Below, piece after piece: positions 37,642 to 52,700 of a DNA stretch of 64,000 nt; within the stretch, counting starts at the first letter, position 1, and the number at the start of each line of letters is the position of its first letter. Below the pieces are notes generated by a model that was not told the origin of the DNA, did not search any database, and worked only from the letters and a program-made list of their open reading frames with translations. A program made the position numbers and the translations under genes. Source of the stretch: Owenia fusiformis (Eukaryota > Annelida > Polychaeta > Sabellida > Oweniidae); the NCBI GenBank assembly GCA_903813345.2, contig CAIIXF020000006.1, positions 11,720,348 to 11,784,347 of the forward strand. The letters run 5' to 3'.

Positions 37642-37788
37642 TTTGAAAGAGCCATCTATCAGCACTTCTTTTTCAACGAAGTCATTTCACCCTGGAACAA
37701 ACTGCCTGAATATGTTATCCAAGCAAGAAGTGTTGACAAATTCAAGAACAGGTTGGATGACCACTGGTACAACCACCCACTGAAATAA
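37642..37788 (+). pseudogene. LINE 3' end, C-terminal reverse-transcriptase ORF fragment (copy A)
   Basis: Forty-eight codons then TAA encode a peptide with FFFNEVISPWNKLPEYVIQA followed by SVDKFKNRLDDHW. This is the typical C-terminal tail of jockey/CR1-type LINE reverse-transcriptase proteins (NR.V..WN.LP..V..A.SV..FK..LD..W). The frame is closed upstream, so it is a 5'-truncated insertion. The presumed 3' untranslated region ends near 37915 in short TTATC repeats, as expected for a LINE tail. The same fragment is duplicated at 40597. Confidence 0.8.
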
Positions 37789-39237
37789 GACTGGGAGCAT
37801 AAGCCTTAAGGGTACACATGCCAAATATGACTTGATGTGGACAATAAATACACACACTAATACAAGCAAAAGGCTACATAAGCCTACAAGCCTGGGTTTA
37901 TCTTATCTTATCATTGAACAAGTTTACTTATTGAATTTAATGACGTACATAACTCAGTGACTAGAAATGCATTCATTTTAAAAAGATATAACTATCACAA
38001 AAATATCAAAACATATTTATTAGAGCAAAGGCTTAAACTTCCTTCTATGAATTAGTTTAAAGGTACCTTGAGTCACTTCAAGTTAAATGTATACTAAATA
38101 GATTATACCCAGACATAATGTTGGATCTATTATCTCTATGTAACATATTACACAATGTTATGAAGTTTACAGAGTAAATAAGCATCAACACATTTGTGAA
38201 TGTGAACCCCACCCTCTAAGTGACACTGTACCTTAACTAACAAAGTCATTAAAAAAACATTAACGCAGAATGTTTATACACATTGGCATATTTGTGTAAG
38301 GTGATAATTGTTATGTTCCAGAAAATTCACTCAGATAATTACTCTATTCACATACTCCAGGTCCTAAGAGACATATTTTAAGTATCAACTATATTTCATA
38401 TTTTCTACTTCATACATACAGAGCATCTAAAGATATAGTGATTCCTGTCATATGGGAGCGATAAACATTAGTCATGATGAAAACAGATCAATAGGGAGAA
38501 TACAAAGTTACTCGAAACAATGTAAGAGTTAGAATGACATCCCAGACAAACATTATAAATGTTATCTTTGTCTAGCCAGAATCAGTGACACGATGATGCA
38601 CCAATCTTCAAAATGAATCCTTTCCTGACAAATATGATCAAGTATGGTTCATTATTACTCTTTTTCTTCCTTGGACATTTGAGATTTGTATTATTAACTC
38701 TGAGATTAAAGTGGCACCGAAGAAATAGTGTAAAATATGTTGGAGCAATACTTTTAAAAAAGCATGCCAATGTTTCCCTTGCAATCTTCGTGTTATTATT
38801 TGATCAACTGAGATAACTAATAAATGAAAGGTATCACAGATTTGAGATGCAGAAATGTCCAAATTCATTAGACTTGAAATTAACCCAAATTTAACTGGAC
38901 ACATTAGACAATGCTCTACCAAAAATCATCTGGCCAATGCCCCTGGACAATATGTAGTGGCTACTTTATATTTTTTATTGATTTACCATTTGTCTGGGTG
39001 TCTAAGCCCAGAGGTTAAAAAATCTAACATCATAGCTGGGGACATCCACTTAGAAAACCTTTACCCGGCATCCTTATTAAGCAATATAATAGCTTACACT
39101 TAACCGTTACCTTTATTATTCTTTGCAAAATTAATAAATAATATATATAAAAAACAACTAATCTAGAACCTTTTCATATGATACAATGTGTGTCAACTGC
39201 TTTGAACATCAAAGACAAGGCACAGGACGTGAACGAG

Positions 39238-40555
39238 ATCACACCATCAAATAGGCAGACACTATGAACCAGGAAAACTGTTCTCCTATTATGTTTACAA
39301 ATTTCAAGAACAAGAAAACAAGATGGCCACCCAAAAGTTAATCAGCTCTAGTACTTGATATCCTCTATCATTTGTGTAAATTTGAAGGAAATCCGATGAG
39401 CGGTTTTCCTGAAATGGCGATGACAAGATTTTTCGAAAAACCTTCAAAATGGCCACCAGAAAACAAGATGGCCGCCCAAAAGTTAATCAGCTCTAGTAAT
39501 TGATATCCTCTATCATGTGTGTAAATTTGAAGGAAATCCGATGAGCGGATTTTCTGAAATGATGATGACAAGATTTTTCAAAAAATCTTCAAAATGGCTG
39601 CCAGAAAACAAGATGGCCGCCCAAAAGTTAATCAGCTCTAGTACTTGATATCCTCTATCATTTGTGTAAATTTGAAGGAAATCCGATGAGCGGTTTTCCT
39701 AAAATGGCGATGACAAGATTTTTCGAAAAACCTTCAAAATGGCCACCAGAAAACAAGATGGCCGCCCAAAAGTTAATCAGCTGTAGTACTTGATATCTTC
39801 TATCATGTGTGTAAATTTGAAGGAAATCCGATGAGCGGATTTTCTGAAATGGCGATGACAAGATTTTTCGAAAAACCTTCAAAATGGCCACCAGAAAACA
39901 AGATGGCCGCCCAAAAGTTAATCAGCTCTAGAACTTGATATCCTCTATCATTTGTGTAAATTTGAAGGAAATCGGATGAGCGGTTTTCCTGAAATGGCGA
40001 TGACAAGATTTTTCGAAAAACCTTCAAAATGGCCACCAGAAAACAAGATGGCCGCCCAAAAGTTAATCAGCTCTAGTACTTGATATCCTCTATCATGTGT
40101 GTAAATTTGAAGGTAATCCGATGAGCGGATTTTCTGAAATGGCGATGACAAGATTTTTCGAAAAAATCTTCAAAATGGCTGCCAGAAAACAAGATGGCCG
40201 CCCAAAAGTTAATCAGCTCTAGAACTTGATATCCTCTATCATTTGTGTAAATTTGAAGGAAATCCAATGAGCGGTTTTCCTGAAATGGCGATGACAAGAT
40301 TTTTCGAAAAACCTTCAAAATGGCCGCCAGAAAACAAGATGGCCGCCCAAAAGTTAATCAGCTCTAGTACTTCATATGCTCTATCATCTCTGCGAATTTG
40401 GAGAAAATCTGATGAGCAGTTTTCCTTAAATGGCGATGACAAAAAGCGGGACGATCACGATCACAACCACGATCACGACCACGATCACGATCGCGACCAC
40501 GATCACGACCACGATCACGACCAGTATGACGACTATATCCCACCGATGGTGTGAT
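39238..40555. mobile_element. tandem-repeat-bearing element, 145-bp unit
   Basis: Inverted ends ATCACACCATC (39238..39248) and GATGGTGTGAT (40545..40555) enclose nearly eight direct copies of a 145-bp unit. Unit starts lie near 39316, 39461, 39606, 39751, 39896, 40041, 40187 and 40332. Each unit contains AACAAGATGGCCGCCCAAAA, TTAATCAGCTCTAG, TTTGAAGGAAATCCGATGAG, GGCGATGACAAG and CTTCAAAATGGCC. The last unit decays into a GATCAC hexamer tract. Serial open frames in the - strand are copies of one meaningless repeat peptide. Confidence 0.85.
40450..40534. repeat. GATCAC/GACCAC hexanucleotide microsatellite
   Basis: About fourteen hexamers of GATCAC and its variants. They produce Asp-His repeats on one strand and Arg-Asp/Gly repeats on the other; neither is taken as a protein. 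Confidence 0.92.
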
Positions 40556-40596
40556 AAAAAAACAACTATCCATTAAACCTTTTCATTTATTTAATT

Positions 40597-40743
40597 TTTG
40601 AAAGAGCCATCTATCAGCACTTCTTTTTCAACGAAGTCATATCACCCTGGAACAAACTGCCTGAATATGTTATCCAAGCAAGAAGTGTTGACAAATTCAA
40701 GAACAGGTTGGATGACCACTGGTACAACCACCCACTGAAATAA
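40597..40743 (+). pseudogene. LINE 3' end, C-terminal reverse-transcriptase ORF fragment (copy B)
   Basis: Second copy of the fragment at 37642, with the same 48 codons and TAA. It is present because of the segmental duplication, not an independent insertion: the flanking sequence matches on both sides. The tail ends in TTATC repeats near 40866. Confidence 0.8.
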
Positions 40744-41278
40744 GACTGGGAGCATAAGCTTTAAGGGTATACATGCCAAATATGACTTGATGTGGACAAT
40801 AAATACACACACTAATACAAGCAAAAGGCTACATAAGCCTACAAGCCTGGGTTTATCTTATCTTATCATTGAAGAAGTTTACTTATTGAATTTAATGACG
40901 TACATAACTCAGTGACTAGAAATGCATTCATGAAAAAGATATAACTATCACAAAAATATCAAAACATATTTATTAGAGCAAAGGCTTAAACTTCCTTCTA
41001 TGAATTAGTTTAAAGGTACCTTGAGTCACTTCAAGTTAAATGTATACTAAATAGATTATACCCAGACATAATGTTGGATCTATTATCTCTATGTAACATA
41101 TTACACAATGTTATGAAGTTTACAGAGTAAATAAGCATCAACACATTTGTGAATGTGAACCCCACCCTCTAAGTGACACTGTACCTTAACTAACAAAGTC
41201 ATTAAAAAAACATTAACGCAGAATGTTTATACACATTTGCATATTTGTGTAAGGTGATAATTGTTATGTTCCAGAAAA

Positions 41279-45120
<3,842 letters not shown>

Positions 45121-45230
45121 TTCTCCCTGCTAGCGAATGAGATGATGGTGTAGGATGAACATTTGAAAATACCAACCAATAGTGCAGTTTATGTTTTATG
45201 TATTTTAATATGTTAATGTTTCAGTACTAC

Positions 45231-46047
45231 CACGGGGTACCATCTAATAATTTTGGCAACGTACCGGAGAACGACATTTTACTAAGAAATGGCAATAATT
45301 TAGCACAATATATTTTTTAACTAGAGTTTTATTTTGATTTTGACAAAAGTAAGTATTCCATGCAATAACTATTTCATTCATGAGTTTGTAGGAATTCTGT
45401 TGGAACCCAGTTCTGATCAAGTACGAAGTTATTGAAATCGGCGCAGACGGACTTTACTCCGAAAGATGGTTTTTCGATTATAACTTTTCAAAAAATTAAA
45501 ATATATGATTTAAAGCACATATACTAATTTAAAAACATACGGGATTGTTCGAATGCGTATTTATTAATATATATGCTTTAAATCATATATTTTATTTTTT
45601 TAAATTGTATAATTCAACTGATCTGCTCCGGTTACGTTCCCAGCTCCGGTTACGTTCCTAAGAAATATTTTTTAAACTTTTTTTTTAATTAAACAAATCA
45701 GAGTCGTGTGAATCAGAAATAACAGAATTATTCAATAGTATAAGGACTATTCTGTACTTTTTTCAAAAGTCTATACTTAAATGTTGTAAAAAGTTATAAT
45801 CGAAAAACCATCTTTCGGAGTAAAGTCTGACTGCGCCGATTTCAATAACTTCGTACTTGATCAGAACTGGGTTCCAACAGAATTCCTACAAACTCATGAA
45901 TGAAATAGCCATTGCATGGAATACTTACTTTTGTCAAAATCAAAGTAGAACTCTAGTTAAAAAAATATATTGTGCTAAATTATTGCCATTTCTTAGTAAA
46001 ATGTCATTCTCCGGTACGTTGCCAAAATTATTCGATGGTACCCCGTG
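45231..46047. mobile_element. 817-bp fold-back transposon with 5-bp duplication
   Basis: Two arms of about 260 bases (45231..about 45495 and about 45790..46047) are near-identical inverted copies starting CACGGGGTACCATC. The direct repeat ACTAC flanks both ends (45226..45230 and 46048..46052). CAC termini with a 5-bp duplication are Transib-like; no transposase is present, so the assignment is inference. It lies about 110 bases past the esterase stop codon and may be carried in its 3' untranslated region. Confidence 0.82.
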
Positions 46048-46336
46048 ACTACTGAACAGGACCATTAGTTAAAATGGTGTCATTGTAAAAATCTTCATGA
46101 TCCATTGTATAGAAAAAATATTTATATACAGTATCCACAATATAATAATATGTTTCTTTTCAATAATATGAATATTTGTCTCTCACTGCTGACTGACAGT
46201 GCAATTAATAACAACTATTAAAACTAATATAACAAAAAATTGAACATGCTGTGTCAAAATCATTAAACAATTAAATAAAATGTTCTGGAAGAATTTGTAA
46301 CATGTATTTTATTTTGAAGTTGTTGTTTTTATGTTA

Positions 46337-46490
46337 ATAACAAAATGATTTAGATCTGCAATAATTCGATTTATTCTATTGATAATCTTTTTCAAGCAAC
46401 AAAGTTTTCAGAGCAACATTTTTTCAACAGCTGCTTGACAAAAATTTATAGAACAAATCGAAATATTGCAAATCTAAAACATTTTGTTAT
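46337..46490. repeat. 43-bp-arm hairpin
   Basis: Arms 46337..46379 and 46448..46490 are inverted copies with about five mismatches (ATAACAAAATGATTTAGATC versus ATAACAAAATGTTTTAGATT at their outer ends). Complementarity continues partly into the loop (TTTTTCAAGCAAC with GCTGCTTGACAAAAA). A palindromic MITE or a structured RNA are both possible. Confidence 0.65.
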
Positions 46491-49400
46491 TTTGAAGTGA
46501 TAAGAATTTAAATATTACACTTTCAAGAACAAAAGTGTAGCGACGTACTTCACCCAGTATTCCCAGAACCTTTTCAGATCTGCACTAGTCTGCTCTTGCA
46601 ACTGTTAAAAATTTATATTAAATATATCTAATTTATGTGATATCACACTTTTTCAAAGTGCAATAAAGATGTTTAAATTAAGAGTTCTTAGTGCAATTCT
46701 AATTTGACAAATTGTTCCAGGATTTAACTGCAAATGGCAAAAAGATGATGAGCTTATTTTGAATCTACAATATGATATTTCAAAATCATAAAGGTACATG
46801 TGGTTGCCTTTAATTGACAACGTTTTGAAAGGAGTTCAACCATAACTTTGTAAAATATGTTTTCATAGTGTGTAAATATGTCTGAGAGCATGTAATTGCA
46901 GCATCCCTTTCATGAAAATGGCAACTATTATAAATTATGTTTATTTATTCATCAGAGGGATAAACAAAATTGTCTGACATTGCACTAGGTGAACTAACCT
47001 TGATTAGTTCTTTTTTGAAAACATCAAACACCGTTAAGTATGATATGTCACAAAATAAGGCGAGAGTCACTGACACCTATAGTTTAAACCCAGACCAGTA
47101 GATATAAAAAATATAAATTCCTATTCAGATGAGCCAAAAACATCTGAATAAAGCCATTCAGATTGATCAAATTGGCAAATGTTGACACAATTAAAAATTT
47201 TCACCAAGAAGAAATGTAAAACATTTATCTATAACCACAGCTCGTACTTTTTATCAGTAGGTATCTTTCCAGACTCCTTCAAAATAATTCCAATAATTTT
47301 TATTGAATGTGTATTTATAAACGGATGTTATCATATTATGGTATTACATTGTTATTGAGATGATTGATCCAGGTGAGTTGATTTACCTGAGTTTTTACTT
47401 ACCTGTAATTTCCATCATAAAGGTAAAGCTTACCTGCATATTACATTATGGGGTACTTACAATGTAAATATCAATCACTGAGCTCAGGTTTATTTGATGA
47501 GCCAAAAAAAGACAAGAAACTTAATTTAACCTGATGGCTCAGATTTCCATCCTGAATTCATCCATTGTTGAAATTGACAACTGGACCATGTATCCCCAAA
47601 ATTTTACCTACTGTGAACCCATGACATATTTTTGATTTGTTGAATTTTCAATATTCAACTAAAACTATTCTATAGAATAGGTTTTTACACCATGCCATGG
47701 TGCCTACAATAATAGGAAAGTACCAAAAAATTAACAAAACATATTTTCTGTTTCATATAGTAGGGCAGTGTTTATTCAGCGTGAAACAACATTCCTACAT
47801 CTATATAGTATATTCTAAGTAGTAGAAAAACTTCATAAACTTTCTAAATGTAGACTAATATACAAGTGATAAAATATTGTATAAAATAGCCCCAGTATAA
47901 AACCTATATCACTTGATACAGTATAATACCCTTTCCCAAATAAACTGATCTGGTTTATTTCCCTGTTGTCAAAATCTACAATAAGCGGACTACAGGACTA
48001 CATACAGGTACAATGTTATTTAGCTTTTCACAAAACAATTATGAATTTCCAATTTATTGTCACAATTATTCTAAATTGCATTTATCATGAAATCAAAATA
48101 TCATAATTTCTTTTAGTTAAAATCAGAGGGTCACTGTCATTTTGAACAATATTGAACATGTTGTTCAAGAGTACCATTTAATCAAACATGGTCAAATGTC
48201 CAGAACTCTAAAGACCAACCTGATGGGCCAATGTGACATGCATAGTCCATACCCAATGATTTCTTGTTAAGTTCAGATAAAAATGTGCCCTCAAAAGATG
48301 TATTTTATTTGGTTGGCGCCTCTTTCTTTCTGTGTGTATTCTTCATTAACTAAATATGTTTACTATAATATTAAATAATATTACTATAATCTTTTTTACT
48401 TAAGACTATCACATGATACACATGTATAAATCAACTTCTATAAAGTGTTACTTAATAACATAACAAAATATTTAATAATTAATAACAAATATTGCAAAAG
48501 ATTTAGTGCACATTTGGCTAATATTAAAAACATAAACATTTAAGTCTGGCATTTTTTAATACATTTTCAAACAATTTTGATGTTTTCAATGACATCAAAT
48601 TAGCTAGATTCAGTCAATAACTGGTATTATACAATATAAGGCCTCATAAATTTCACATGCAACATTTCTAAGTACATGTACATGTTTTACACAAAATAAT
48701 CTATTTTCTTGACCCACACTCAAAACAGCAGAAAACAGTCAGTCAGATTTATTCTAATATTATCATCATACCTATTTATCTTTATTTCAAATGTACAGAT
48801 TTTCATTGCATTGGTAGTCTAGGGGAAAGTGTGTCTAAAGCACCAGATTGTGTACTGAGATCTATGCACCTAGTAATTACAGCCAAGTCTTTACTAGTTA
48901 ACATTCTAGTAAATTAAGATATCTTATACAATATATATATAATATAATACAAGTGATGTTGTCATGACAATTATATAATAATCAAGCAATCCTATTGGTG
49001 CACTTAACTACAGTGAAATAAATAGTTATGTAAATTGAAGTTGGCCTCTCATTTCCAAATATCATATTATTTATGTGTGTTTATTACTTACAAATAGGAG
49101 AAAACGTAGTTCCAAAATCAGGGATATGTGGTCACTATACCTTCTTTTACTAACATATATCACGTTAAGTGGTTATGATAGAACAGAATCCATTGGATTT
49201 CTGTTTTACCCCGGCACTCTCCCCTGAATTTGGTGACTAAATATGTCCTAGGTAGTATATATCAGAGGGTTAACACTTGGCATCCCGGGGCTCTGATCAG
49301 CTCTAGATATTGGAAGCACTTGGGGTTAAATGGTTAATATTAAATATGTACATTTCAACATTGTCTGTTTTATGTTACATTATAGGCACTATATTCATTA

Positions 49401-49619
49401 TTACATATTGCAATCAGACTCAAGTCCAACTAAATCCTGCCAGAATAATCCAGATCTCTCATTTTATTTTTCCCTCCTACTCATTAATTTTGCCAAAAAA
49501 GCATCATTTTTCAAATGGAAATCGTTTGATCAATTTACCTGGCTTTTGTTTTCTTAGAAATTTGACTTATTCTGCAATATTCAGTTAAGATCTCGAAGTC
49601 TTATTCATGATGTCACTAT
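46491..49619. other. intergenic region between convergent genes, including the vinculin 3' UTR
   Basis: No exon was recognised. The part just below 49620 is expected to be vinculin 3' untranslated sequence (- strand). The rest is AT-rich without bounded repeats that I could define. Confidence 0.5.
49463..49468 (-). promoter_or_regulatory. candidate vinculin polyadenylation signal
   Basis: AATAAA on the - strand about 150 bases after the vinculin stop codon. Such hexamers are common in AT-rich DNA, so this is a candidate only. Confidence 0.35.
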
Positions 49620-49786
49620 CTATGTATACCATGGTCTCTTTCTCAACCAGCGCATGGCGAATCCTGAATCTACTCGCATCTTTATAGATGCCGCCTCTGC
49701 AGCACGCACAGTTTCACGAACTGACTGCATCAAGTTCTGGGCATTCCCGACCAACATCTCTGTAGCTTCCTGGTCTTCTTCAGAAC
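49620..49786 (-). CDS. VCL: vinculin last exon (tail C-terminus)
   Basis: Encodes [37 protein letters not shown] and the C-terminal RKRPWYT, then TAG. Acceptor AATTTCAG. It contains the tail's last helix and C-terminal arm, implicated in lipid and actin binding in known vinculins. Confidence 0.96.
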
Positions 49787-52700
49787 CTGAAATTAGCAGA
49801 CAGGTATTTAATAGGTGTTATACAGGTGTGTTACAGGTGTTATAAATGTGCTATGAATGGGTAAATTATATAGCTACTGGCATTTGGCTTGATGCAGAAA
49901 AATTGTTGAAAAGCCTAATATTTGTTGAAATTACTGTACTGTATAGGTGTTTTGTGATTTTCTTGCATTGTCCTTTGTGTTGCAATTTCTCATTATGGAA
50001 GATTTAGGAATTGAATATTTATTTTTAATATGACTTTTCAAGTTAGGAAAAATTTCTTTGTTAATCTACAAGTTTCAATTAAATAAAACATACAAATGCT
50101 CAGACTTTTTGGTTTTGTGAGTGAACATATATTTTACATGTTAATTATTGTTGTCAAATAAAAAAAAATTAAAACTACGAGTAAAACAAATCTATTGGAT
50201 ATACAACTAAATAAATATTGATTCATATACTTATTAAACCATGCATATTTTATACATATACAGTAAAACCTGTCCGATGGAAAACCTCTCTGTAGGGAAA
50301 ACCTATGAACAAGGAATGCTTTTCAAAAGAACCAAATATTTTTCCATTGACTTACATGTTAACGGACCCTCTCTGTAGGGAAAACCTGTGAACAGGGAAT
50401 AAGGAACACTATTTTGGGGCAAATTATGAAAATTCACCTGTGAACAAGGAATATGGAATATTGGTGACACTGTATATTCCATTATTTTTCAGAGGTGTAA
50501 AAGTCTTAAGCCAATATCTGAGTATAAAAAGCTTGGATTAATATGATTGAGATTAAGATATGCCAATTGTTTACAGGATGTACCATCCCACCCACTGTTA
50601 ATTACCCTGATTTATTTTAAAACTAATACTAATCTGTTTGTTACTTCATATCATGACACTAATTCTTCCTTTCAAAAACCTAATTGCATTATATCAGTTG
50701 TGATAATCTAGGGACTGACACAATAACCCAGATGCGAGTAGAAATAATCTTGATTTACGTCATTAAAAATTCAAAATGCAGTCAAAGTAATATCATATTT
50801 GAAATCTACATGTAAAATTACATCTAGAAATGTGGTTTTAAAAAGTGTCTATCAACTTTGAAAAATTAATTTTCTTTGAAAATGTGACTTCTAGCTCAGG
50901 GAGATTCCCCATAGACCCCATGCTATAAAATCACAAACAATGAAATATCTTTTCTTTTAGTGGACAGATAATATTTTGCTTTACTGGACATATTTTCATT
51001 AGTATAAGTATCAGGCACATAAGGGTTATATGAAAATTGAGCCACTTAAATTGATAATATTCAAGTTTAAGGGAACTTTCTTATATACCTGCCATGTTAA
51101 TTGACCCGAATCAGCCACCTGGTGGTGAAACTGGTAACTACCTACTCGCATTTGGGTAATTGTTTTATGGAGATAACAGATAGTAAATACATGGTCATGT
51201 TGAGCCAAATCTCTTTAAATCTTTTACTGATCCAACTTCTAGATTATCAATGAAATAAAATGGGGTAGATGAAACTTAAAATTCAGTTCTTAGCAATATA
51301 TCTCTACACATCATATCAATAATTACATCAACTAAACATCATCAGACGCTAGCAGCAGCTAAAATCAAAATGGGGAGAACGTAACCAAGTATGGAGCCAG
51401 CATTTGTACAATCAATCAATGTATATACAAATATGCTTATTCGGCAAGTTTGAGTTTGCTGAAAGTGCGGCCCCTCTCTATAGGGAAAACCTCTGAACAA
51501 GGAAACTTTCCTTCAGTCCCAAGAGCATTCCCTGTTCGCAGGTTTTACTGTACATTGAATTAGTTTTATCTAATAAATTAATTGATGGCAAGTGCAAAAC
51601 ATGAACTAGTGAATAACTGAATGTGAAGTGTGCAGTAGATATTAATATAAGATTCATACAATCAGACATGCCCTCTATATATTCACACATATTTATCTAT
51701 TTATTAATATGGGGTGTATTTGAAATAAAGTATGTGATAAATCCTACAACATGCTAATACACAAATAAAATGCACAAATGGTGTTCCAAAGCTATTGTAT
51801 CATTGCTTTAGTATTGTTTATTATTACATTTAGAACACATATCTGACATCCATGCTGAACATAAAATGAAACATTGTCAGTTGAAATGAACTTCACGACT
51901 ATGTTATAAATATGCAATCACAGAAAATTAGAGCTGGGTTTTAAAACACAAATAATACTTCACACACCACACACATACAAACAGACAGACAAACAAACAA
52001 ACTAATTAACAAACAAACAAAATCACAGTAAGACGAAATTATAAGTCCCATTAATATGTTATAAACTTCAAACAAAAGTTAAACATAAAAGATTACATAT
52101 CCCCCGTTAGATCTACAAAGCTCGATGTATTTGTATTAATACAATGCAGTTTAGAATGAACTGATGTAAATATGTAAGCACAAGTGCCAAAGGGAAAGGA
52201 CCAAAAATTGTACTGAACACAGCCAAAAAAAGAAATGTTTAACTGTACACCAGTCATAAGGAAAACAAACTCCTACTATCCCAAACTAAAATCCAATATA
52301 TAAGAAAATGCAATGTAATATAATCTAATGTGTCTAATATGTAGTAAGAAACTTTAACATATTCAAAATACAGCATGGTAAAATGGCACCATTAAGTGGC
52401 TCTTATGGTAAATGATGACATGACATCTTTAAATCGAAGCAAAAGTAGGACCCCAGACAAATATGGTGTAAATCCCCAGCATAGACTCTCATAAAATGGA
52501 TATGAGCATTGTCCAAAAAATGTTGACTGACAGACAGAAGGACAGAGATGTGGAATAGTTGGTGATTACATAGTCTCAACAATCACCCAAAAAGCTGTAA
52601 TGAATGGCATGAAAACATAGAACATAGGCAACTATAGTACATATATCCAAAATTGTTCATATGTAAAAGGTTAGTGAATTGAGGAATTTTTATCTATTTA

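Larger units (their letters stand above)
32721..38325. repeat. segmental duplication, copy A
   Basis: Copy A starts TTCACTCAGATAATTACTCT and ends TTATGTTCCAGAAAA, where copy B begins at once with the same starting words. Matching blocks are 32721..33053 with 38326..38654, 36846..37570 with about 38655..39170, and about 37608..38325 with 40565..41278. Similarity is very high by eye. Copy A additionally carries the 3.8-kb insertion (33054..36845) and the 205-bp MITE (37005..37209), which copy B lacks. Confidence 0.9.
38326..41278. repeat. segmental duplication, copy B
   Basis: The head-to-tail partner of copy A, ending with the same TTATGTTCCAGAAAA words before unique sequence. It lacks the 3.8-kb insertion and the 205-bp MITE but contains about 1.35 kb (about 39213..40560) absent from copy A, mostly a 145-bp tandem array. 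Confidence 0.9.

Noticed and set aside
39316-40440. Regularly spaced repeats considered as a CRISPR-like array
   Set aside because: The 145-bp units are contiguous without unique spacers, and the genome is animal.
40243-40573. Asp-His and Arg-Asp/Gly repeat proteins on opposite strands
   Set aside because: Both are readings of a GATCAC/GACCAC hexanucleotide microsatellite at the end of the tandem array.
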